In this document: positions 8,234 to 17,200 of the stretch, one piece after another | How the letters are laid out: each line of letters starts with the position of its first letter | Position numbering within the stretch: the first letter of the stretch is position 1 | Assembly: GCA_030064795.1 (NCBI GenBank) | Contig: JASJEI010000171.1 | Coordinates: 1 to 24,897, forward strand | Source of the DNA: Pleurocapsa sp. MO_226.B13 | Lineage (GTDB): Bacteria; Cyanobacteriota; Cyanobacteriia; Cyanobacteriales; Xenococcaceae | DNA length: 24,897 nt | Reading direction: 5' to 3' | Position numbers and translations under genes: made by a program | The notes under the pieces: model-generated | Database searches by the model: none | What the model was told of the DNA's origin: nothing | What the model saw: only the letters and a program-made list of their open reading frames with translations

Positions 8234-8283
8234 TCCTGAAAATGCGCTTAAATAAAATGTTTGCAATAACTTGAATTTTTGTT

Positions 8284-8316
8284 GCCTAGATCAGTGCCGC
8301 TAACACTGATTTAGGC
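8284..8316. other. Strong hairpin, 13-bp stem
   Basis: GCCTAGATCAGTG (8284-8296) pairs with CACTGATTTAGGC (8304-8316) around a 7-base loop. The only imperfection is a G-U pair if read as plus-strand RNA. No T-run follows, so it is not a standard terminator. Confidence 0.6.
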
Positions 8317-8598
8317 TAATTGTCCCCATGCACATCATGCTGTTAACTAGATTACATAGGATGAAATCTATTATGACACACTCGGAAAAAATTGTTATCG
8401 GTAATTTTGCTGATATTCCGAAAGAAAAAGTATTTTATAATACGATTAGGCGAATTAATTTCCACTTTTCAAGTACATTTGCCTTGTATTTATTCCCAAG
8501 GCAGCAGATTAAATGCAGAAATTTGGTTATTTCAGCGGTTGAATAAACTTAATTTCAGAAGTTTAAGTCTAGGCAACGGGTTGTATCTGACTTGGAAA

Positions 8599-8696
8599 AT
8601 ATAGCGTTTCTCACTTAAGTGGAGTACACCTAAACTCTTACTCCATAAGAGATTGCCTTATGATTTTGTATCTCATCAATTTGAGAAACGCTATAT
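8599..8696. mobile_element. 98-bp MITE-like element with 15-bp terminal repeats
   Basis: ATATAGCGTTTCTCA (8599-8613) and its exact reverse complement (8682-8696) bound a 68-base interior without coding sequence. The ends sit on TA dinucleotides, as expected for IS630/Tc1-mariner-type insertion into TA. The interior contains a small CTCTTA/TAAGAG hairpin. No transposase of this type was recognised in the window. Confidence 0.55.
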
Positions 8697-8723
8697 AAGC
8701 TAGCTATATCATAGTCAGACACC

Positions 8724-8744
8724 ATGTGCCCTTCGGGCGCACAT
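8724..8744. other. Hairpin with TTCG tetraloop
   Basis: ATGTGC-CC, TTCG, GG-C-GCACAT forms an 8-bp stem with a single bulged C and a stable UUCG loop. It lies about 130 bases before the ligase gene, in its probable 5' leader. No U-tract follows. Confidence 0.6.
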
Positions 8745-8752
8745 CAAAGAAA

Positions 8753-8812
8753 TGAAAATAGAATAATCTATGAATTTACGTTGTTCTAGCTTCTATTTTC
8801 AGAGGAGAAGCT
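8753..8812 (+). promoter_or_regulatory. Two mutually exclusive hairpins in the cluster leader
   Basis: TGAAAATAGAA (8753-8763) is the exact reverse complement of 8791-8801. Separately, AGCTTCT (8788-8794) is the exact reverse complement of 8806-8812. The two stems share 8791-8794, so forming one disrupts the other. The second stem is followed by TGTATTTTCTC, a weak U-rich run. This resembles an attenuator layout 60 bases before the first start codon. Regulation is inference; no ligand domain was recognised. Confidence 0.35.
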
Positions 8813-8872
8813 TGTATTTTCTCAAACAGAATTTTGTATTACCGACATAATAACTAAACCGAGAAGCAAACG

Positions 8873-10720
8873 ATGTCTACTTGTTTTGATGATTTACTCG
8901 GCACTAACAACAAATTTGCCACTTTGCTCGATTTGTTGAATTATAGAGTTCAGCAACAGTCCGATCAAACAGCCTATACTTTCATTCAAAAGGGAGAAGA
9001 AATAGGCAAAATTAGTTATCAAGAATTAGAACAAAAAGCTAAAGCAATTGCTACTTCTCTCCAGTCTCTAGACCTGGCGGGTGAAAGAGCTTTGCTTTTG
9101 TATCCGCCAGGTCTAGAATTTGTTAATGCTTTTTTTGGCTGTTTATATGCAGGGGTCGTAGCAGTTCCTGCATATCCGCCTCGGCGCAACCAGAATATGT
9201 CCCGGCTAAAAGCACTGGTAACTGAAGCAAAAGCCAAGGTAGCTCTAACCACTGAATCACTCTTGGGTAATGTAAAAAGCCGGTTTGTACAGAATTCAGA
9301 ATTCCCAAAGTTACACTGGTTAGCCACTGACAATATTGCTGATCAGAAGTCACAATCTTGGAGCATGCCAGGATTAACTAGTAATAACTTAGCTTTTTTC
9401 CAGTATACTTCGGGGTCTACAGGAAATCCTAAAGGGGTCATGATAACTCATGGCAATCTGCTACACAACGAGCGCATGATTGCCCAAGCGTTTGGTCATA
9501 CAAAAGATACTATTGTTGTAGGTTGGTTGCCTTTATTTCATGATATGGGATTGATTGGCAATGTCTTGCAGCCTTTGTATCTGGGGCAACCCTGTTTCTT
9601 GATGTCACCAGTAGACTTTTTACAAAAACCGTTTCGTTGGCTACAAGCAATTTCTCACTACAAAGCGACCACCAGTGGCGGTCCTAATTTTGCTTATGAT
9701 CTGTGTGTTCGTAAAATTAAACCAGAAGACCTGGCTAGTCTGGATTTAAGTAGCTGGGATGTAGCATTTACTGGAGCAGAACCAGTTAGAGCCGCAACCT
9801 TAGAGCAATTTGCCGAGAAATTTAAAGTCTGTGGTTTTCGCCGAGAAGCTTTTTATCCTTGCTACGGAATGGCTGAGACAACATTATTTGTAACTGGAGG
9901 CTTAAAAGACGCTTCTCCAGCAATACATCAAGTATCAGGAACAGCCCTAGAACAGAATCAAATAGTAACTGCTACTAGCTCAGAAAGCAATGTGCGGCAA
10001 ATTGTTGGCTGTGGTCAAACTAGACTGGATATGAACATTGTAATTGCCGATCCTGAATCCTTAACTTGCTGTGAAGGCGACCGCGTTGGCGAAATTTGGG
10101 TATCGGGGTCAAGTGTGGCACAAGGCTATTGGAATCGTCCCCAAGAGACAGAGCAGACTTTTAACGCTTATTTAGCAGATACCAAAGAAGGACCATTTCT
10201 GCGGACTGGCGACTTAGGATTTGTTAGAGATAATGAGTTGTTTGTTACTGGTCGCCTTAAGGATGTAATTATTATTCGCGGGCAAAACTATTATCCCCAG
10301 GATATCGAACAGACTGTAGAAGAGAGCCATCCCGCATTAAGACCTGGCTGTAGTGCGGCATTTACAGTAGAAGTTAAAGGTTCAGAGCGACTAGTGATAG
10401 TTCAAGAAGTAGAACGTAGCTATTTACGGAAGCTTAATATCAACCAAATAGTAGACTGTTTTTGTCAAGCAGTTGCAGCAGAACAAGGGCTACAGGTTTA
10501 TGCTGCTGTATTAGTTAAACCAGGAAGTATTCCCAAAACATCTAGTGGCAAAATTCAACGTCATGCTTGTCGGGCGAAGTTTTTGTCTGGGGAATTAAAT
10601 CTCATCAAAGATTGGAGCGAAAATCCTCAGTATAAATCCGAATTTGTTCAGCTTCAAGCTGAGATTGACTTGGTGTTGCAAAAATTAGCAACCAGCAAAC
10701 AGACCAGTAGATTGAGTTAA
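8873..10720 (+). CDS. Fatty acyl-AMP ligase (FAAL)
   Basis: This 615-aa adenylate-forming enzyme should activate a free fatty acid with ATP and hand it to the ACP encoded next door. Visible motifs: phosphate loop YTSGSTGNPKG (178-188), GPNFAY (270-275), GAEPVR (301-306), YGMAETT (331-337), RTGDLGF (444-450), GRLKDVIIIRG (460-470) and the C-terminal lysine in SSGK (K560). GAEPVR and the HDMGLIG segment (223-229) favour FAAL over a CoA ligase or amino-acid-activating domain. Length is normal for a stand-alone FAAL. GAGAAG, 6 bases before the ATG, may act as a weak ribosome-binding site. Context matches the loading enzymes that open cylindrocyclophane- and columbamide-type clusters. A terminator-like hairpin lies just behind it. 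Chain length accepted cannot be read from the sequence. Confidence 0.93.
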   Translation: MSTCFDDLLGTNNKFATLLDLLNYRVQQQSDQTAYTFIQKGEEIGKISYQELEQKAKAIATSLQSLDLAGERALLLYPPGLEFVNAFFGCLYAGVVAVPAYPPRRNQNMSRLKALVTEAKAKVALTTESLLGNVKSRFVQNSEFPKLHWLATDNIADQKSQSWSMPGLTSNNLAFFQYTSGSTGNPKGVMITHGNLLHNERMIAQAFGHTKDTIVVGWLPLFHDMGLIGNVLQPLYLGQPCFLMSPVDFLQKPFRWLQAISHYKATTSGGPNFAYDLCVRKIKPEDLASLDLSSWDVAFTGAEPVRAATLEQFAEKFKVCGFRREAFYPCYGMAETTLFVTGGLKDASPAIHQVSGTALEQNQIVTATSSESNVRQIVGCGQTRLDMNIVIADPESLTCCEGDRVGEIWVSGSSVAQGYWNRPQETEQTFNAYLADTKEGPFLRTGDLGFVRDNELFVTGRLKDVIIIRGQNYYPQDIEQTVEESHPALRPGCSAAFTVEVKGSERLVIVQEVERSYLRKLNINQIVDCFCQAVAAEQGLQVYAAVLVKPGSIPKTSSGKIQRHACRAKFLSGELNLIKDWSENPQYKSEFVQLQAEIDLVLQKLATSKQTSRLS

Positions 10721-10731
10721 ATGTCTATTGG

Positions 10732-10762
10732 AGTCAATTTCTTAGAGATTGACTTTTTTTTA
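10732..10762 (+). terminator. Intrinsic terminator between ligase and ACP genes
   Basis: AGTCAAT (10732-10738) pairs with ATTGACT (10748-10754). The stem can extend inward three more pairs, one of them G-U, to a TTA loop, and is followed by eight consecutive T. This is a textbook Rho-independent shape, starting 12 bases after the ligase stop. The downstream cluster may therefore rely on read-through or its own promoter. Confidence 0.75.
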
Positions 10763-10822
10763 AAGCTTATTTTGAATTAATTAAGTCGAGATAATAATCA
10801 TCAAAATAGATCGAGTAAAATC

Positions 10823-11101
10823 ATGAAATCCAAAAGCAATCAAACCATCAAACAACTACCTTCCCAAAGAGAAATTCAAAACTGGATTGTCAATTATGTT
10901 GCCGAACTTTTAGAAGTTCAACCAAACAAAATTGATGTGACAATTCCTTTTGATCGTTATAGATTAGACTCTTCGGCTGCTGTAGGTCTGGCTGGCGATT
11001 TAGAAGATTGGCTAGAAAGAGAATTAGACCCTACCTTACTTTATGACTATCCGACAATCGAATCATTAACTAAACACCTAGTTGAGGATTTAGAAGAGTA
11101 A
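10823..11101 (+). CDS. Acyl carrier protein
   Basis: This 92-aa stand-alone carrier protein has the attachment motif LDSSAAV, with the phosphopantetheine serine most likely Ser50. It keeps the helix pattern and acidic surface usual for ACPs (GDLEDWLERELDPTLL, about 58-73). The variant DSS, in place of DSL, is the version that partners FAALs in cyanobacterial pathways. It should receive the fatty acid from the ligase and present it to the halogenases and the PKS. A 4'-phosphopantetheinyl transferase is not in the window. It is separated from the ligase gene by a terminator-like hairpin. Confidence 0.92.
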   Translation: MKSKSNQTIKQLPSQREIQNWIVNYVAELLEVQPNKIDVTIPFDRYRLDSSAAVGLAGDLEDWLERELDPTLLYDYPTIESLTKHLVEDLEE

Positions 11102-11186
11102 CCATGAAGAATTAATGGCGGTTTTTGACATTGCCAATTTGACCTTGCCAATAAATTGAGCTTAATCAATATTTTTGAGTAATCTT

Positions 11187-11320
11187 AGAGGTTGTCTGAA
11201 AAGTAAATTTTGTCACCTCAACCTCTGATTTTGTACCTAGATAGTTACGTTGTAACCCTAATAATTTCGTTGGACTAAGTTGGCTATCTTGTAGCCATTG
11301 AGACTTTTCATATATCCTCT
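11187..11320. mobile_element. 134-bp MITE-like element before the first halogenase
   Basis: AGAGGTTGTCTGAAAAGT (11187-11204) and ACTTTTCATATATCCTCT (11303-11320) are inverted repeats matching at 15 of 18 positions. The interior is non-coding. It ends 16 bases before the halogenase ATG, so it supplies most of the sequence in which a promoter or ribosome-binding site would sit. No target duplication is clear, and no matching transposase is present. Confidence 0.45.
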
Positions 11321-11336
11321 CATAACCAAAAGCACC

Positions 11337-12695
11337 ATGAAAAACAATACACAGGTATTAGTTGAGCCAAACTCATCTTTTAAATTACCAAATAAGCAAA
11401 AAACGAAACATTTTCAATTAATTGAAAAAACCTATCAGAGTAATATTGACTCCGATTACACTGAAAAAATCGCCGACTTGGGCAAGAATTTTGACTATCA
11501 AAGTAATAGCGATCGCTTTTGGGGAAATCCAGAGCTATCGACTTTTTATGGTACGCCTTTATACGAGCAAGCTTCTCATTCTCAAAAACTAGCACTCAAC
11601 CATCTTTACTGGGTAGGGCAGTACAATCATACGGCGAATTCTGAAGCCAACACCATGCTCTACAATCAAATTACCGAAGGAGTTTTTGCCAATTTCAATG
11701 ATTATCGAACTCTGTGTCAAGAGCTAGAGTTTGAAACTTCACAAGAACGCTATCATATCAAAACCTTTCAGAAAATTGGTTACAAAACAAAAGTAGCTCT
11801 GCTGGGAAAATCAAGCTTGGGGGATCCTCTTTCCTCAAAAACCAGTAAATTAGGTCAGATTAAGCTAAAGCCTCTCAATAATTCTTTCGCAATGGCTAGA
11901 GAAGCTACCTTTCGCTTTGTTACCCGCCTCATGATTGGTAATAGAACTCGTTCTTATTCTCGATATCTGCAAGAAAGAGATGGGGAATCTATTCCTACTA
12001 TTAGTGGCGGTTTAGCTGAATTGACTGGTTCTCCTACCGCTTTTAAATTTTTTACCCTCAACTGGGGAAGTTCGCCTTTTTTAGCATCTCAATACTACGC
12101 AATTCGGATGATCGCCAATATGTCTTTAAAAACATACGAACATCAGTATTTTAAACATTATAAAAAGCTAAATAAAGCAAAAGATTTTATCCCCACTCCT
12201 ACTGTGGTTTCCTACTATCATTTGTTAGATGAATCCTTTCACACCACTATGTCTCAAGTAATTACTCAAGAATTATACAGAGACTTTCCCCAGCCCACAG
12301 CCTACGAAAAATTTGTCGCCAATCTGACTATTTATTTAGCTCAAAAGGGAGTTTTAGGAGGTCTATCAGGAGGTTTACCGGTAGTTTTTCGTGACGATGA
12401 CTCTTTTTACATTTCATTTTACAGATTGCTCCAGTCTCCCTTATTTGAGATGTCATCTACCGAAGCAATACAATGGATGGAAAAGTGTTTGTGTCGAGAA
12501 CACGAAGGTTTTCATGTTAATCTCAAGTATCATCAACGATTATTAACAGAATTTCGTCGCTTTTTCGAGCCTCTAGACTATCTCTGGGCGGTCAATCGTG
12601 AAATGGGGATTATGGCTGCGGGTGGTTCAATCGATCGCGCCTTGAAAAATAATATTAGGTCTTGGAAGCGCTTTTCTCAGCAAGTTGCAACCTAA
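11337..12695 (+). CDS. CylC-like di-metal halogenase candidate 1
   Basis: I chose the ATG at 11337 over an in-frame TTG at 11298 because it gives 452 aa, the same length as the paralog downstream, and because the extra residues derive from the MITE-like segment. The sequence is helical and rich in conserved His/Glu: E103 (NSEANT), E137xxH140 (ERYH), E299xxH302 (DESFH), the REHEGFH cluster at 387-393 and H399. This is the ligand pattern expected of a ferritin-like di-metal carboxylate protein. With a FAAL, a free ACP and PKS genes beside it, it matches the CylC group, which chlorinates unactivated carbons of fatty acyl-ACPs. Halogen, position and number of halogenations are not readable from sequence. 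A related oxygenase activity remains possible. Confidence 0.75.
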   Translation: MKNNTQVLVEPNSSFKLPNKQKTKHFQLIEKTYQSNIDSDYTEKIADLGKNFDYQSNSDRFWGNPELSTFYGTPLYEQASHSQKLALNHLYWVGQYNHTANSEANTMLYNQITEGVFANFNDYRTLCQELEFETSQERYHIKTFQKIGYKTKVALLGKSSLGDPLSSKTSKLGQIKLKPLNNSFAMAREATFRFVTRLMIGNRTRSYSRYLQERDGESIPTISGGLAELTGSPTAFKFFTLNWGSSPFLASQYYAIRMIANMSLKTYEHQYFKHYKKLNKAKDFIPTPTVVSYYHLLDESFHTTMSQVITQELYRDFPQPTAYEKFVANLTIYLAQKGVLGGLSGGLPVVFRDDDSFYISFYRLLQSPLFEMSSTEAIQWMEKCLCREHEGFHVNLKYHQRLLTEFRRFFEPLDYLWAVNREMGIMAAGGSIDRALKNNIRSWKRFSQQVAT

Positions 12696-12745
12696 ATACG
12701 AGCAATTGTTTGTTGTTGTCAGCCTAATTTCACCACAGTAAGAAA

Positions 12746-14104
12746 ATGATTCAAAGTCTTCAACCACCAGAAATAGTTGATTCTCCTTCTAGATTAGAGC
12801 AACCTAAAAGTTCGGCTCTACAGACCCTCGAAAGAACCTACCATAACAATACTGATTCTGACTATACTGAAAAAATTCAAGAATTAGACCGCAATTTTAA
12901 GTATAGCGAGGTCAAAAATTACTATTGGAATGCTCCAGAATTATCGCTGTTATATGGCACTCCTCTATACGAACAGGCTTCGGAAGCCCAAAAGATAGTT
13001 CTCAATCACCTGTATTGGTTTGTCATGTATAATTTCACTGCTACCAGTGAAACTCAAACCATCGTTTACAACAAGATTACAGGGGGAGTTTTTGCCAAAA
13101 TTCCTGGTTATGAAATTATCGACGAAATTTTGGATTTAGAAGGAGAACAAGAACTTTCCCACATTCATGTATTTCGTAAAGTTTGCTTTCAAATGCTCAA
13201 AGCTTTATTGGGCAAAGACGCTTTTAAAGACTCTCTTAAGGGTAAGCTATACCAGTCTAATTATCGAGGTTGGGCAGAAAAAGCATCTCAATACCAATAT
13301 TATGCTTTACGTATGCTCGCCAACAGAATGCTCAAAGATAAAGAGCAATGTTATTCCGAGTATTTAAAAGAATTAGAAGCCAAAGACAATTTTCCTCCCG
13401 CTTTTAGTACGGGATTTATGGGAGAAGGGCTAGCTCCTAGAGCCTTACTACAGTTTTTTAGCTTTAACTGGGGGCGATCGCCATTTTTAGCTAGTCATTA
13501 CTATACCCTGCGCTATATGGCTAATTTAGGACTCAAGCACACCGAACATAGTAACAGTAAATACTTTAGAAAATTACAGAAACAAGGAGAATTTATCCCC
13601 ACACCAACGGCGATCTCTTACTACCATTTTCTCGATGAAGCCTTTCATACTACCACTTCTCGTTTTATGGCGCGGGAACTTTATCGAGATTTTCCCCAGC
13701 CTACAGCCTATGAGAAATTTGTCGCCAACTTGGCTTTTTACAGGCTACAAAACCAAATTTGGAGCGATCTTTCAGCAGTAGTTCCCGACAGACATCGTCC
13801 CGATGATTATTCTGTAATGAGCTTTATCTATAAAATTTTACAGTCCGAGACTTTCGGGATGTCGGCTAAAGATGCCTTATTTTGGATGGAGCAGTCTTTG
13901 TGTCAAGAACATCAGGGATTTCATCAGAATGTCAAGTTTCATCAAAATCTGTTGCTGGAGTTTCGTCGTACTTTTGGCAGCTTAGAGTATCTTTGGTCTG
14001 TCAACCGTGAAATGAAATCAATGGCTTCAGGAGGCAGGATCGACCGCGCCATCCAGGGAAATATCAAAACTTTTCAGCAATTTTCTCAGCTAGTTACTGC
14101 ATAA
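12746..14104 (+). CDS. CylC-like di-metal halogenase candidate 2
   Basis: This 452-aa paralog follows the first by 50 bases. The two align end to end at roughly 50% identity by eye, with long shared blocks such as YGTPLYEQAS, ELYRDFPQPTAYEKFVAN and FIPTPT. All candidate ligands are kept: E102, E136xxH139 (ELSH), E298xxH301 (DEAFH), QEHQGFH at 387-393, and H399. The middle section (about 157-230) differs most and may contact the substrate. Columbamide clusters carry two such enzymes that chlorinate different positions of one chain, so this pair may do likewise; that is inference. Both active sites look intact, so neither copy appears to be a decaying duplicate. Confidence 0.75.
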   Translation: MIQSLQPPEIVDSPSRLEQPKSSALQTLERTYHNNTDSDYTEKIQELDRNFKYSEVKNYYWNAPELSLLYGTPLYEQASEAQKIVLNHLYWFVMYNFTATSETQTIVYNKITGGVFAKIPGYEIIDEILDLEGEQELSHIHVFRKVCFQMLKALLGKDAFKDSLKGKLYQSNYRGWAEKASQYQYYALRMLANRMLKDKEQCYSEYLKELEAKDNFPPAFSTGFMGEGLAPRALLQFFSFNWGRSPFLASHYYTLRYMANLGLKHTEHSNSKYFRKLQKQGEFIPTPTAISYYHFLDEAFHTTTSRFMARELYRDFPQPTAYEKFVANLAFYRLQNQIWSDLSAVVPDRHRPDDYSVMSFIYKILQSETFGMSAKDALFWMEQSLCQEHQGFHQNVKFHQNLLLEFRRTFGSLEYLWSVNREMKSMASGGRIDRAIQGNIKTFQQFSQLVTA

Positions 14105-14231
14105 GAAATAGAGCAAAGATTAGGAGCAAAAAAAAGCAGAGCGGTATTGTTAATTCGATGATGCAGCCTGAGTTTTAGCTTCCTCCTTCCAAAATTAGAG
14201 CTAACAGCTAATAAAAACTAATAGGTGGAAA

Positions 14232-17200
14232 ATGGAAAACATTGCAATTATTGGCTTAGGATGCCGTTTTCCTCAAGCGGAAACCCCAGAAGCATTTTGG
14301 CATCTTGTAAGTAATGGTATTGATGCTATTACAGAAGTTCCCTCAGAGCGATGGAAGGTCGATGAACTCTACGAGGCGCAACCTGCTACCCCAGGAAAAA
14401 TGAGTACTCGTTGGGGAGGTTTTTTAGAACAGGTTGATGGTTTCGATCCTTTATTTTTTAATATTTCTCCCAGGGAAGCAGAACGGATGGATCCTCAACA
14501 GAGGCTCTTTTTGGAAGTTGCTTGGGAAGCTTTAGAAAATGCTGGTTTGGCAACGGAGCGATTGGCTGGAACACAAACGGGAGTCTTTGCTGCGATGGCA
14601 GTAGTCAACTACGACCAATTACTTTACAAAAACGTTGCCGATCTGACTCAAATTAGTGCTTACGACGGTATAGGTACGACTTTGAGTTTGGCTTCCAGTC
14701 GCCTTTCCTACCTATTAGATTTAAAAGGACCTTCTTTGGCAGTAGAAACTGCTTGCTCTTCTTCTTTGGTAGCAGTTCATTTAGCCTGTCAAAGCTTGGG
14801 AACGGGGGAATCGAATCTTTGTATCGTCGGAGGAGTCAATTTAATTCTGACCCCAGAACTCAACATTGTTTTCTCTCAGGCTCAAATGATGTCTCCTGAC
14901 GGTCGCTGCAAGACTTTTGATGCCGATGCTAATGGTTACGTGCGAGGTGAAGGTTGTGGGGTAGTGATACTGAAGCGACTCCAAGATGCGATCGCCGATA
15001 ACGACCGTATTTTGGCGGTGATTCGAGGTTCTGCGGTCAATCAAGATGGACTGAGCAACGGCATTACAGCCCCTAATGGTCCTTCGCAACAAGCCGTAAT
15101 TCGTCAAGCTTTAGAGAATGCAAAGGTGAAACCAGCAGAGATTAGTTATGTAGAAGCTCACGGTACGGGAACGCCTTTGGGAGATCCGATTGAGGTTAAG
15201 TCTTTGAAGAAAGTGCTGATGGAAGATCGGCAGCTAGATAAACCCTGTTATATCGGCTCGGTTAAGACTAATATCGGTCACTTAGAATCAGCAGCAGGAA
15301 TTGCCGGCTTGATTAAGGTAGTTTTAGCCCTGCAACATCGAGAAATTCCCCCTAATTTACATCTCAAGCAACTAAATCCCTATATTCGTCTCCAGAAAAC
15401 CCCCCTGTCTATTCCCACTGAGAAGCAAGAATGGACAGTAGAAGAAGGAACGCGCCTGGCAGGAATTAGTTCTTTTGGTTTTGGCGGAACAAATGCCCAC
15501 CTAATTTTAGAAGAAGCAACTACAAGGGTCAAAGAGCCGATTAAAGAGGGATTAGAACGCCCCTTACAGATACTAACTCTTTCGGCTAAAAGCGATCGCG
15601 CTTTGAGTGAATTGGCACAAAGATACAGCAATTTTCTGGCTGCGAAACCAGAAGTATCTCTAGCAGATATTTGTTTTACGGCTAATAGTGGTCGTACCCA
15701 CTTTGAACGCCGACTATTTGCGATCGCAGATTCGGCAACTGAGTTACAGCAGTCTCTCCAAGCTTTTGCCACAGGAGAAGTTCCCGTGGGCATTACCACT
15801 AACTGTTTAACTGTGGGGAACCCGCCTCAGATTGCTTTTCTCTTTACGGGACAAGGATCTCAATATGTGGGTATGGGACGGGAACTTTATGAAACCCAAC
15901 CCACTTTCCGTCAAGCTTTAGATAAATGTGCAGCCATCCTCAACTCTTATCTAGATCGACCCCTATTAGAAGTAATTTATCCCGCCGATTCCTCTAGTTC
16001 CTTAATAGACCAAACTCAATACACTCAACCTGCTTTATTTGCTCTAGAATATGCTTTGGCGCAGCTATGGCAATCCTGGGGCATCAAACCACAATTGATG
16101 ATGGGTCATAGTGTAGGAGAATATGTAGCAGCTTGTTTGGCAGGTGTCTTTAGTTTAGAAGATGGTTTAAAACTAATCGCTGCCAGAGGGCGTTTCATGC
16201 AATCTCTACCCCAAGATGGGGCAATGGTTTCCCTGTTAGCCGAACCAGAACGAGTAATTGAAGCTATTCAATCCTATGGGGGAGCAGTCGCTATTGCAGC
16301 ATTTAATGGGGCTAGGAGCGTTGTCATTTCAGGTAAACGAGAACCTGTTTTTCAGGTAGCAGAAAAATTTGAAGCCCAAGGAGTGAAGACCAAAACCTTA
16401 AAAGTTTCTCATGGTTTTCATTCTCCTCTAATGGAACCCATGCTAGAAGATTTTGCACGGGTTGCCAAACAAATCACCTATTCACCGCCACAAATTGACT
16501 TAATTTCCAATGTGACAGGGGAACTAGCCACAGCAGAAATTGCTACTCCTCAATACTGGTGCAACCATATACGACAGCCAGTTAAATTTGCTCAAGGTAT
16601 GACAACTTTGGCTCAACAGGATTGTGAGATTTTGTTAGAAATTGGCGCAAAACCAATCTTATTGGGTATGGGTCGTCCTTGTCTCTCAAATTTAGATGTG
16701 GCTCAACAAGAAGATACAGAATATAGGTTGCTTCCCAGTTTGCGCCCCCAAAAATCAGATTGGCAGCAAATGTTAGCCAGTTTAGGGGAATTATACTTGC
16801 AGGGCATAGCGATCGATTGGCAGAGTTTCGAGAGAGATTATCCCCAACGTCGTCGAGTAATACTACCGACATATCCTTTCCAGCGTCAGCGTTACTGGAT
16901 TCAAAACGATCACAATCGTCAAAATATTTCATCTCCAGCAACAGATTGGACACCTCTATTTTCTCTGTTACATCAAGGAAAAATCGAGCAGGTAAAAAGT
17001 CAGTTGGAAACAGAAGAAACACTTTCAACAGATGAAATTAAATTGCTACCTAAGTTGCTAGAACTTATAGCTAATAAGCACCAAAAACAAAGAAATGTAA
17101 CATCTGAGCCTTTAACTAGCGGCGATCGCACCATAGCAACTCTTACTCCCGAGCCTATAGTGCAGCAGGAAAATTGGCATCAGCAAAGAGATGAGCTTTT

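Larger units (their letters stand above)
7172..8872. other. 1.7-kb gene-free region rich in inverted repeats
   Basis: No frame here looks like a conserved gene. Two overlapping short plus-strand frames (8328-8546, 8392-8604) have no recognisable product and may be fragments. Instead the region carries at least eight separate inverted repeats or palindromes, listed individually. It separates the mobile-element zone from the biosynthetic cluster and must hold the promoter and 5' leader of the cluster. I could not pick a confident promoter. Confidence 0.6.

Noticed and set aside
8328..8604. Two overlapping short plus-strand frames
   Set aside because: No recognisable motif, no ribosome-binding site, and the second ends at a MITE-like element. 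They may be fragments of a broken gene, but nothing supports a call.
8724..8744. Intrinsic terminator at the TTCG hairpin
   Set aside because: The stem is good, but no U-tract follows on either strand.
11298..11336. Upstream TTG start for the first halogenase
   Set aside because: It would add 13 residues encoded partly by the MITE-like end, with no homology to the paralog; the ATG gives equal lengths.
16582..17028. Minus-strand 148-aa frame within the PKS gene
   Set aside because: It is a shadow of the AT-ACP linker coding sequence.
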